Assembly (NCBI GenBank): GCA_003142355.1
Contig: PLMF01000334.1
Span: 1 to 6,197 of the forward strand
Length of the DNA: 6,197 bases
Source of the DNA: Bryobacterales bacterium
GTDB taxonomy: Bacteria; Acidobacteriota; Terriglobia; Bryobacterales; Bryobacteraceae
Reading direction: 5' to 3'
This document shows positions 1 to 6,197 of this stretch, piece by piece (within the stretch, counting starts at the first letter, position 1; each line of letters opens with the position of its first letter). The notes beneath the pieces were generated by a model, which was not told the DNA's origin, searched no databases, and worked only from the letters and a program-made list of their open reading frames with translations. The position numbers and the translations under genes were made by a program.

Positions 1-123
1 GTCGGGGAAAAGAAGTGGCAGCACGGCATGGCCACGTTCTGCAAGCCGTTCACGAAAGCCACGATCGGATACTTCGATCACGCCGACGCCGCTGAGGCGC
101 GGAAGTGGTTAGGTGAAGCGTAG
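1..123 (+). CDS. SpoIIAA-like (STAS/SEC14-type) protein, C-terminal end only
   Basis: This is the 3' end of a gene that starts before the window; 40 codons remain, read in frame 1 and ending in TAG at 121-123. Visible landmarks are the VGEKKW start, the segment FCKPFTKA (residues 13-20), the YFDHAD segment (24-29), and a final helix with KWL just before the stop. From memory this order (VGxxxW, then a K-P-F/L-T-K-A stretch, then YFD and a terminal A-x-x-WL helix) is typical of the C-terminus of the SpoIIAA-like family (PF11964), small cytosolic proteins with a STAS-like fold whose cellular role is mostly unknown. The next gene starts 32 bp downstream on the same strand, so co-transcription with the proton ATPase is likely. 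The N-terminal part and full length cannot be seen. The family call rests on pattern recall over a short stretch. Confidence 0.72.
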   Translation, partial: VGEKKWQHGMATFCKPFTKATIGYFDHADAAEARKWLGEA

Positions 124-145
124 CCGCTTCGGCCGCGAACAACGC

Positions 146-152
146 AAAGGAG
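146..152 (+). promoter_or_regulatory. Ribosome binding site of the H+-ATPase gene
   Basis: AAAGGAG matches the Shine-Dalgarno core and ends 3 bases before the ATG at 156. The spacing is shorter than usual, but this is the only good purine-rich site nearby. No other ATG, GTG or TTG lies in the same frame between the previous stop and this ATG, so the site fixes the start of the ATPase. Confidence 0.65.
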
Positions 153-155
153 CAA

Positions 156-2666
156 ATGAAACCCATAGCCCACCAGGCCGAGGCTCCCGAATCGAAGCCT
201 GATGCGAACGAAGATCTGAAATCCCTGCCCTTGCCGGAATTGCAGGCAAAACTGGGGTCGTCGCCGGATGGCCTCAGTCAGGTCGAGGCGCAGAAACGGC
301 TTGCCCAATATGGGCCTAACGAGATCGAAGAAAAGAAGACCAATCCGTTCCTGAAGTTTTTGAGCTATTTTTGGGGTCCGATCCCATGGATGATCGAAGC
401 GGCCGTGATCCTGTCCGCGCTGGTGCGGCACTGGCCGGACTTTTTCATCATCCTTGTTCTGCTATTGGCCAACGCCGCGGTCGGTTTCTGGGAGGAATAC
501 CAGGCCGGTAACGCCATCGCCGCGCTGAAGGCCAAGCTGGCGATTCGGGCTCGCATCCGGCGCGACGGGAAGTGGGGTTCCGTCGCTGCGCGGGAACTGG
601 TGCCGGGAGACGTCATTCGCGTTCGTCTCGGGGACATCGTGCCGGCGGACGCCCGTCTGTTGGAGGGCGACCCCATGGAAGTGGACCAGTCCGCGTTGAC
701 CGGTGAGTCGCTGCCTGTCACGCGCAAGTCCGGCGAAACGATCTACTCGGGCTCGATTGTCCGTCAAGGCGGGACTGATGCACTGGTCTATGGGACGGGC
801 CAGAACACCTACTTCGGGAAGACCGCACAACTGGTGCAGGAAGCGCACACCGTCAGCCATTTCCAACGCGCCGTGTTAAAGATCGGCGACTACCTGATCG
901 TGCTGGCGGTAGTGCTGGTGGCCTTGATTCTGGGCGTGGCCCTTTTCCGGGGCGACCGCATGACCACAACGTTGCAGTTCGCTCTGGTGCTGACTGTTGC
1001 CGCGATCCCCGTGGCGATGCCCACGGTGCTGTCGGTAACGATGGCCGTGGGGGCGCGCGTGCTGGCAGCGAAACAGGCGATTGTTAGCCGACTGGCGGCC
1101 ATCGAGGAACTGGCGGGCATGGACGTGCTGTGTGCGGACAAGACCGGCACTCTGACCCAGAACAAGTTAACGCTGGGCGAGCCGTTCCGCGTGGACGGCA
1201 TCGCACCTGAGCAGGTCATTCTCAGTGCCGCGCTGGCATCGCGCGCGGGAGACCAGGACACCATCGACCTGGCTGTGCTAAGCGGTCTGAAGAACGATCA
1301 AGCTTTGGAGGGCTACCAGGTGGTCCACTACCAGCCCTTTGACCCGGTGCACAAGCGCACCGAGGCCACCGTTAAGACCGCCGACGGGCACACGTTCAAG
1401 GTGACGAAGGGCGCGCCGCAGGTGATCTTGGAACTGGCGGCCAATGCCGCGCAGGTAAACCCCGTGGTCGAGAAAGCCATCGACGAATTCGCTACGCGAG
1501 GCTTCCGTTCATTGGGCGTGGCGCGGTCGGACGCGCAGGGGCAATGGCAGTTTCTGGGCGTCCTCCCGCTCTTCGATCCACCCCGCGAGGATTCCAAAGC
1601 GACCATCGCCACCGCGCGGCAGATGGGCGTGAGCGTGAAGATGGTCACGGGCGATCAGTTGGCCATCGCCCGGGAAACCGCTGGACAACTGGGGTTGGGC
1701 AAGAACATCCTCGATGCCAGCGGCTTCGGCGATACCCGCCACCATGAGAGCGCGCGGTTGGCGGAGTCTATCGAGAACGCGGACGGCTTCGCCCAAGTGT
1801 TTCCCGAACACAAGTTTCACATCGTGGATGTCTTGCAGCGGCGCCATCACATCGTCGGAATGACCGGCGACGGGGTGAACGATGCGCCGGCGTTGAAGAA
1901 GGCGGACGCGGGCATCGCCGTGTCGGGCGCGACGGACGCGGCCCGGGCGGCGGCGGACATCGTTTTGCTGACGCCGGGCCTGTCGGTGATCATCGACGCG
2001 ATCAAGGAGAGCCGCAAGATCTTCCAGCGGATGAACAGCTACGCGACGTACCGGATTGCCGAGACGATTCGCGTACTGCTGTTCATGACGCTGTCGATTC
2101 TGGTTTTCAACTTCTATCCCGTGACGGCCGTCATGATCGTGCTGCTGGCATTGCTCAACGATGGCGCGATTCTGTCGATCGCCTATGACAAGGTGCGCTA
2201 CTCCGACCAGCCGGAGTCTTGGAACATGCGTAATGTGCTCGGCATCGCGACCGCGCTGGGCGTCGCCGGCGTAATCGCTTCTTTCGGACTGTTTTATCTC
2301 GGAGAGCGCGTATTTCACCTGACCCGTGACGTGATTCAATCGCTCATGTACTTGAAGCTCTCGGTTGCGGGACACCTGACGATCTTCGTCACACGAACTC
2401 GCGGGCCCTTTTGGTCCATGCGTCCCGCTCGGGTGCTGCTCCTGGCGGTGGTCGGTACGCAAATTTTGGCGACCCTGATCGCGGTCTACGGACTCTTTAT
2501 GACTCCAATCGGTTGGAGGTGGGCGCTGGTGGTGTGGGGCTACGCATTGGCCTGGCTCTTTGTGAACGATCGCGTGAAACTGGCCGCGTTTCGGATTCTC
2601 GACCCCACACACCCGTGGCTGTCGGCCGACGGCGCACGCCGCTTCGCATCGCGCCCCGTTTGCTAA
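156..2666 (+). CDS. Plasma-membrane-type H+-transporting P-type ATPase (type IIIA)
   Basis: An 836-residue proton-exporting P-type ATPase of the inner membrane, using ATP to build a proton gradient. Order seen: cation-ATPase N-terminal domain (about 20-85), TM1-TM2 (65-90, 94-115), actuator domain with TGES (182-185), TM3-TM4 (243-264, 273-295) with IPVAMP (284-289), phosphorylation motif DKTGTLT with acceptor D328, nucleotide-binding KGAP (418-421), DPPR (474-477), MVTGD (496-500), hinge TGDGVNDAP (570-578), then TM5-TM10. The membrane residues used by plant AHA2 for proton transport have counterparts: N106 in TM2, R639 in TM5 and D669 in TM6 (LLND). This favours H+ over Ca2+, Mg2+ or Na+/K+. 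The protein ends soon after TM10, so the roughly 100-residue autoinhibitory R-domain of plant pumps is absent; archaeal homologues such as MJ1226 are also short. A ClC gene follows after 15-33 bp, suggesting coupled ion handling. The exact substrate is inferred, not shown. Confidence 0.95.
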   Translation: MKPIAHQAEAPESKPDANEDLKSLPLPELQAKLGSSPDGLSQVEAQKRLAQYGPNEIEEKKTNPFLKFLSYFWGPIPWMIEAAVILSALVRHWPDFFIILVLLLANAAVGFWEEYQAGNAIAALKAKLAIRARIRRDGKWGSVAARELVPGDVIRVRLGDIVPADARLLEGDPMEVDQSALTGESLPVTRKSGETIYSGSIVRQGGTDALVYGTGQNTYFGKTAQLVQEAHTVSHFQRAVLKIGDYLIVLAVVLVALILGVALFRGDRMTTTLQFALVLTVAAIPVAMPTVLSVTMAVGARVLAAKQAIVSRLAAIEELAGMDVLCADKTGTLTQNKLTLGEPFRVDGIAPEQVILSAALASRAGDQDTIDLAVLSGLKNDQALEGYQVVHYQPFDPVHKRTEATVKTADGHTFKVTKGAPQVILELAANAAQVNPVVEKAIDEFATRGFRSLGVARSDAQGQWQFLGVLPLFDPPREDSKATIATARQMGVSVKMVTGDQLAIARETAGQLGLGKNILDASGFGDTRHHESARLAESIENADGFAQVFPEHKFHIVDVLQRRHHIVGMTGDGVNDAPALKKADAGIAVSGATDAARAAADIVLLTPGLSVIIDAIKESRKIFQRMNSYATYRIAETIRVLLFMTLSILVFNFYPVTAVMIVLLALLNDGAILSIAYDKVRYSDQPESWNMRNVLGIATALGVAGVIASFGLFYLGERVFHLTRDVIQSLMYLKLSVAGHLTIFVTRTRGPFWSMRPARVLLLAVVGTQILATLIAVYGLFMTPIGWRWALVVWGYALAWLFVNDRVKLAAFRILDPTHPWLSADGARRFASRPVC

Positions 2667-2681
2667 CCTGAACAGTAAGTC

Positions 2682-5585
2682 GTGGGAATCTCTGCGGACA
2701 TGCCCTCGCCCCAGTCACACTCCACCTGGAAACGCCGTCTGAAGAACTGGTCGGACCCTGAATGGCTTCACCACCACGAAGATAAAGTCATCCTCGTCCT
2801 GACTCTGATCATCGGAGCCGTGGTCGGCCTGGTGGTCGCGGCCTTCATCTACGTCACTGAGAATCTCGGTTCCCGGATGTACCCGGCGGGCGGCGCGGCC
2901 TGGCGGCGGCTGGTGATCCCGGTCGCCGGCGCTCTGTTCACCGGGTATCTGCTCTCCCGCTATTTCCCCAACGCGCGTGGCAGCGGCATCCCGCAGACCA
3001 AGGCCGCATTGTTCCTCCGCGACGGCTTCATCGCTTTTCGGACAGTGGTGGGGAAATTCTTCTGCTGTTCGGTCTCGCTGGCATCCGGCATCGCGCTCGG
3101 CCGCGAAGGCCCGTCGGTCCAGGTTGGATCGGGTCTGGCATCGGTCCTCGGCCGGCGGCTGGGACTGGGACCGGAACGGATCCGGGCGCTGGTGCCCATC
3201 GGAGCTGCCGCGGCCCTGGCGGCTGCCTTCAACACGCCCGTCGCGGCAGTCCTCTTCACGCTCGAGGAGGTGATGGGCGATCTCCACGCGCCGGTGCTGG
3301 GTTCCGTCGTGCTGAGCTCGGCCACCTCGTGGATCGTTCTCCACCTGCTCCTCGGCGACGAACCGCTGTTTCACGTCCCCGCCTATCAACTCATCCACCC
3401 CGTCGAGTTCCTCTTCTATGCCGCCTTGGGGGTTGTCGGCGGCATCGTTTCGGTCTGCTTCGTCAAGCTGCTGCTCTTTATCCGGCGGCGCTTTACGCAG
3501 TTGCCCAAGTGGAGCGAGTGGCTGCAGCCGGCGGTGGGCGGCTTGCTGGTGGGCGTGATGGGATGGTTTGTGCCGCAGGTCCTGGGCGTCGGTTATGGCA
3601 ATGTCAGCCTGGCATTAAACGGCCAGATGGCGCTGGGACTCATGGCCCTGCTGGTGCCGCTCAAGCTCATCGCCACCGCATCCTGTTACGGCACGGGCAA
3701 TGCGGGCGGCATCTTCGGCCCCAGCCTTTTCATTGGAGCCATGATGGGCGGTGCGGCGGGCAGCGTAGCTCACCACCTGCTGCCGGATTATACCGGCAGC
3801 GTCGGCGCGTACGCGCTGGTGGGAATGGGCGTCGCATTCGCGGGCATCGTCCGCGTTCCGCTCACTTCCGTAATCATGATCTTCGAGATGACGCGCGATT
3901 ACTCGATCATCGTGCCGCTCATGATTTCCAACCTCATCAGCTTCTATATCTCACAACGTCTGCAGCGGGAGCCGATCTATGAAGCTCTTCAGCACCAGGA
4001 TGGCATTCACCTGCCCGCCGGAGCCCGGGACCGCCAGGGGATGCCGGTCGTCTGGGCCGCCTTGACTCCCGCCGAACACGTTTTTTCCGGCAGCGCCACG
4101 GTGGAGGACGCGGCCAGGTCTCTCGACGAAGAGCGCAATGCCGCCCCGGTCGTGGGCGAACACGGCCTCCTGGGCATGGCGTCCCTGGCTCGATTGCAGA
4201 AGCACGTGTCGGAGGGGCACGGCAACTGGACGCTGGCCGAAATCCTGCCAAGCTACGATTTCAGCGGGCCGCTCACGGCGCAGAATTTTCCTCACTTGCA
4301 CGTGGATCAGCCGCTCGATGCGGCCTTGAGACACATGGCGCAAGCCAAGCTGAACGTGCTGCCGGTGGTGAGCCGGACTAACCTTCGCAACCTGCGGGGC
4401 GTGGTCTCTCTCAATGGCATCCTGCACGCCTATGGTGTGACCGAGGCGGAAGAAGCGGCTCCCGAACCGGCGCATTCAGTGACTCGCCGCTCGGGCGCGT
4501 TCTTACCGGGCCTGATCGCCGCCACGCTCGGAGCGCTGTTGCTGGTGGGTTTCCTGAATTATTACTACCGTTCCGAGCGTGCGGCCAGGGCCGATCGGTA
4601 CTTTAAGGCGGGCAACGACCTGGTCCTGCACGATCGCAATCAGGAAGCCGTGGAGCAGTTTCGAAACGCGCTTTCCGTGTCACCCGTCAACCGCGCCTAC
4701 CGGCTTGCCCTGGGCCTCACCCTGGTGAACACCGGCCGCTTCGAGGAAGCCTCCGTGTACCTGGAGGAGGTGCTGCGGCGGGACCCCACCAACGGCTCCG
4801 CCAATCTCGGGCTGGCCAGGATCGCGGCTCAACAAGGGAGAACAGCGGACGCCGTCACCTGTTACCATCGCGCCATCTACGGCTCCTGGCCGGCCAATCA
4901 GGCCGCCAACCAAGTGCAGGCTCGTTTTGAGCTGGCCGCCTTCCTGACAAAGGCGGCGTTGAGAACCCAGGCAACGGCGGAGTTGCTCGCGATAATCGAT
5001 CGTGTTCCCAACGATACCGCCGCCAGGAAGCGCGCCGGGCGGCTATTGCTCGATTACGGAGCACCGGGACAATCGGCGGACGTATTCCATGGCCTGGCGC
5101 GCGAAAACAATCGCGATGCGGAAGCCTACTCCGGGCTGGGAGCGGCCGAATTCGCCGAAGATCAGTACGTGGCCGCGCGCGATGCCTTTCGCAACGCTTT
5201 GCGGTTGAACCCGTCCGATGAAACAACCAACCAGCAACTGGCGCTCTGCGAGCGGATTCTGGAATTGGATCCGGCCGTTCGCGGGATCGGTCCGGCGGAG
5301 CGATATCGGCGCAGCGCGGCGCTGCTCCAAGCGGCCCTTGCCAGGGCGGAGCAATGCCTTCCGAAGATCGGCCAGCCCGCGGACGCTCAGTCGTTTCGGA
5401 CCTGGGCGGACACAGCACGCCAGTCGCTGGCCCGGCATCCGGCCCGCCGGTCGTATGACAGTGCCGCCGAGTCCGATCTTTCGCTGGCGGAAGAGTTGTG
5501 GGCGGCTAGCCAGAAACTGTGCGGCGCGGCGTCCGGGCTCGATGCGGCCACGGATCGCGTGCTGGCCGGCCTGCCGCGAAAGTGA
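2682..5585 (+). CDS. ClC-type Cl-/H+ exchanger fused to CBS pair, extra TM segment and TPR repeats
   Basis: One uninterrupted 967-codon frame. Residues about 35-440 are a ClC core: GSGIP (100-104, with S101 typical of chloride selectivity), GREGP (140-144, gating glutamate E142), FNTP followed by the glutamate pair E195-E196 (second one matching the proton glutamate E203 of E. coli ClcA), GGIFGP (342-347) and Y433 (matching Y445). Both glutamates predict a 2Cl-/H+ exchanger rather than a channel. Two CBS domains follow (about 456-512 and 536-585, the second with GVVSL). Then comes a hydrophobic segment (607-629), about six TPR-like 34-residue units (638-670, 671-704, 705-734, 745-778, 779-812, 813-846) and an unrecognised helical tail (870-967, cysteines C892 and C947). 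ClC proteins with CBS domains are well known; the TM-TPR extension is unusual. The start is uncertain: GTG at 2682 and ATG at 2700 (961 residues) both lack a clear Shine-Dalgarno site. Numbering here uses the GTG. It lies 15 bp after the H+-ATPase and is probably in the same transcript. Confidence 0.92.
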   Translation: MGISADMPSPQSHSTWKRRLKNWSDPEWLHHHEDKVILVLTLIIGAVVGLVVAAFIYVTENLGSRMYPAGGAAWRRLVIPVAGALFTGYLLSRYFPNARGSGIPQTKAALFLRDGFIAFRTVVGKFFCCSVSLASGIALGREGPSVQVGSGLASVLGRRLGLGPERIRALVPIGAAAALAAAFNTPVAAVLFTLEEVMGDLHAPVLGSVVLSSATSWIVLHLLLGDEPLFHVPAYQLIHPVEFLFYAALGVVGGIVSVCFVKLLLFIRRRFTQLPKWSEWLQPAVGGLLVGVMGWFVPQVLGVGYGNVSLALNGQMALGLMALLVPLKLIATASCYGTGNAGGIFGPSLFIGAMMGGAAGSVAHHLLPDYTGSVGAYALVGMGVAFAGIVRVPLTSVIMIFEMTRDYSIIVPLMISNLISFYISQRLQREPIYEALQHQDGIHLPAGARDRQGMPVVWAALTPAEHVFSGSATVEDAARSLDEERNAAPVVGEHGLLGMASLARLQKHVSEGHGNWTLAEILPSYDFSGPLTAQNFPHLHVDQPLDAALRHMAQAKLNVLPVVSRTNLRNLRGVVSLNGILHAYGVTEAEEAAPEPAHSVTRRSGAFLPGLIAATLGALLLVGFLNYYYRSERAARADRYFKAGNDLVLHDRNQEAVEQFRNALSVSPVNRAYRLALGLTLVNTGRFEEASVYLEEVLRRDPTNGSANLGLARIAAQQGRTADAVTCYHRAIYGSWPANQAANQVQARFELAAFLTKAALRTQATAELLAIIDRVPNDTAARKRAGRLLLDYGAPGQSADVFHGLARENNRDAEAYSGLGAAEFAEDQYVAARDAFRNALRLNPSDETTNQQLALCERILELDPAVRGIGPAERYRRSAALLQAALARAEQCLPKIGQPADAQSFRTWADTARQSLARHPARRSYDSAAESDLSLAEELWAASQKLCGAASGLDAATDRVLAGLPRK

Positions 5586-5608
5586 CCGCTTTAGCGCGAT
5601 GCCATCAT

Positions 5609-5623
5609 CGCCACGATGTGGCG
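5609..5623 (+). other. Short hairpin after the ClC-TPR gene
   Basis: CGCCAC (5609-5614) and GTGGCG (5618-5623) are perfect inverted repeats around a 3-base GAT loop, 23 bases after the ClC-TPR stop. No run of T follows, so it does not look like a standard intrinsic terminator. It could slow 3' exonuclease digestion of the transcript or be chance in GC-rich DNA. Confidence 0.3.
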
Positions 5624-5719
5624 GACGCCCAGTTTCGCGACTTCACGCAGTACCGGTGCTGGGAACCACGCCATTATAGCTGAAACGTCACCGCGGGGTG
5701 CTGCTGAGCCCGCCCGCCC

Positions 5720-5747
5720 GCTCTGTGGGATAATCGTTCTACAGAGC
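5720..5747. repeat. Inverted repeat (11-bp stem, 6-base loop) upstream of lepA
   Basis: GCTCTGT (5720-5726) and ACAGAGC (5741-5747) are perfect inverted repeats. In RNA the pairing extends inward by G-U, G-C, G-U and A-U pairs, giving an 11-bp stem around the loop TAATCG (5731-5736). The right arm ends 13 bases before the lepA ATG. No T-run follows, so terminator function is doubtful. The left arm and loop contain the possible -10 element, so the DNA dyad could be a repressor operator. Alternatively, it acts in a read-through RNA as a hairpin in the lepA leader. Confidence 0.55.
5726..5734 (+). promoter_or_regulatory. Possible extended -10 promoter of lepA
   Basis: TGGGATAAT matches the extended -10 pattern TGnTATAAT with one mismatch (first T of the hexamer is G). 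Transcription would begin near 5741-5743, leaving a lepA leader of about 20 bases. No acceptable -35 hexamer is seen at 16-18 bp spacing, where the DNA is a C-rich tract; an extended -10 can work without one. The assignment rests on this one element only. Confidence 0.4.
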
Positions 5748-5760
5748 ACCCCCACATCGC

Positions 5761-6197
5761 ATGGATCGCGAATTCATCCGCAATTTCTCTATCATTGCGC
5801 ATATCGACCACGGCAAGTCGACGCTGGCCGACCGCCTCCTGGAGGCGACCGGCGCGCTTTCGCAGCGCGAAATGATGGAACAGGTGCTCGATACCATGGA
5901 CCTCGAACGCGAGCGCGGCATCACCATCAAGGCCCATGCGGTGCGCCTGAATTATCGCGCCGACGACGGCAACCTCTATCAACTGAACCTGATCGATACC
6001 CCCGGCCACGTGGACTTTTCCTACGAGGTCTCGCGCAGCCTGCAAGCCTGCGAAGGCGCGCTGCTGGTGGTGGATGCGTCGCAGGGCGTGGAGGCGCAGA
6101 CGCTCGCCAATACCTACCTGGCGCTGCACCACAACCTGGAAATTATTCCGGTGATCAACAAGATCGATCTTCCTTCGGCCGAGCCGGAGCGCATTCG
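5761..6197 (+). CDS. lepA: Elongation factor 4 (LepA), N-terminal GTPase domain, cut by window end
   Basis: The first 145 codons of the ribosome-associated translational GTPase EF4/LepA, which is associated with back-translocation and with ribosome assembly or translation under stress. All the visible G motifs are intact: P-loop AHIDHGKST (residues 13-21), switch I RGITI (52-56), DTPGH (79-83) and NKID (133-136), followed directly by LPSAE, which is typical of LepA. The N-terminus [19 protein letters not shown] fits LepA rather than EF-G, TypA or PrfC, so the ATG at 5761 is secure. No convincing Shine-Dalgarno sequence precedes it; the 20 bases upstream are mostly A and C, and the only purine stretch (AGAG, 5743-5746) is too far away. 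The 175-bp gap from the ClC-TPR gene suggests a separate transcription unit. Usual LepA length is about 600 residues, so roughly three quarters of the gene lies outside the window. Confidence 0.96.
   Translation, partial: MDREFIRNFSIIAHIDHGKSTLADRLLEATGALSQREMMEQVLDTMDLERERGITIKAHAVRLNYRADDGNLYQLNLIDTPGHVDFSYEVSRSLQACEGALLVVDASQGVEAQTLANTYLALHHNLEIIPVINKIDLPSAEPERI

Noticed and set aside
1509..2612. Long minus-strand open frame (367 codons) opposite the ATPase gene
   Set aside because: It lies entirely antisense to conserved ATPase motifs, its product is rich in Arg, His, Gln and Asp with no recognisable domain, and GC-rich codon use commonly leaves such antisense frames open.
2715..3398. 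Minus-strand open frame of 227 codons opposite the ClC core
   Set aside because: Antisense to the GSGIP and GREGP regions of ClC; low-complexity charged product without domains.
3329..3982. Plus-strand open frame of 217 codons inside the ClC gene in another frame
   Set aside because: Arg/Pro/Gly-rich out-of-frame translation of a well-conserved ClC region; no ribosome binding site and no family.
5709..5719. Possible G-quadruplex (three CCC runs, GGG on the minus strand)
   Set aside because: Only three G-runs with single-base loops; no fourth run at a suitable distance, so a full intramolecular quadruplex is not supported.
5586..5760. Intrinsic terminator, tRNA, small RNA or mobile-element end between the ClC-TPR gene and lepA
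   Set aside because: The two hairpins have no T-run, no cloverleaf or T-loop sequence is seen, and no terminal repeats or target-site duplications are apparent.
5674..6132. Minus-strand open frame of 152 codons opposite lepA
   Set aside because: Runs antisense across all LepA GTPase motifs seen in the window; a shadow of the conserved gene.
1..6197. CRISPR array, insertion sequence or defence system
   Set aside because: No spaced direct repeats, transposase or nuclease motifs were seen; the genes are ion transport and translation functions.

Overview
The window is GC-rich bacterial chromosomal DNA with all recognisable genes on the + strand. It reads like a piece of an environmental, possibly acidobacterial (Solibacter-like) genome. 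That placement is an inference from the style of the LepA N-terminus, the GC-rich codon use and the large multidomain TPR protein; nothing here proves it.

Layout: (1) bases 1-123 hold the last 40 codons of a SpoIIAA-like (STAS/SEC14-type) protein. (2) After 32 bp, bases 156-2666 encode a complete type IIIA P-type ATPase, i.e. a plasma-membrane H+-pump of the plant/fungal/archaeal kind, without the C-terminal autoinhibitory domain of the plant enzymes. (3) After only 15 bp (or 33 bp if the second start is used), bases 2682-5585 encode a 967-residue fusion: a complete ClC chloride transporter core, two CBS domains, an extra hydrophobic segment, about six TPR-like repeats and an unrecognised helical tail. 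(4) Bases 5586-5760 are a 175-bp intergenic region with a small hairpin, a possible extended -10 promoter and a strong inverted repeat lying on that promoter. (5) Bases 5761-6197 are the 5' part of lepA (elongation factor 4), cut by the window end.

The first three genes are tightly spaced and probably form one transcription unit. An electrogenic H+-ATPase next to a ClC carrying both glutamates of the 2Cl-/H+ exchangers suggests one pH or membrane-potential module: the pump exports protons and the ClC moves chloride against protons, giving charge compensation or acid-resistance shunting. The CBS domains would allow nucleotide sensing, and the TPR array would allow recruitment of a partner protein. 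lepA appears to be a separate unit with its own promoter. The most unusual item is the ClC-CBS-TM-TPR fusion and its pairing with a proton pump.
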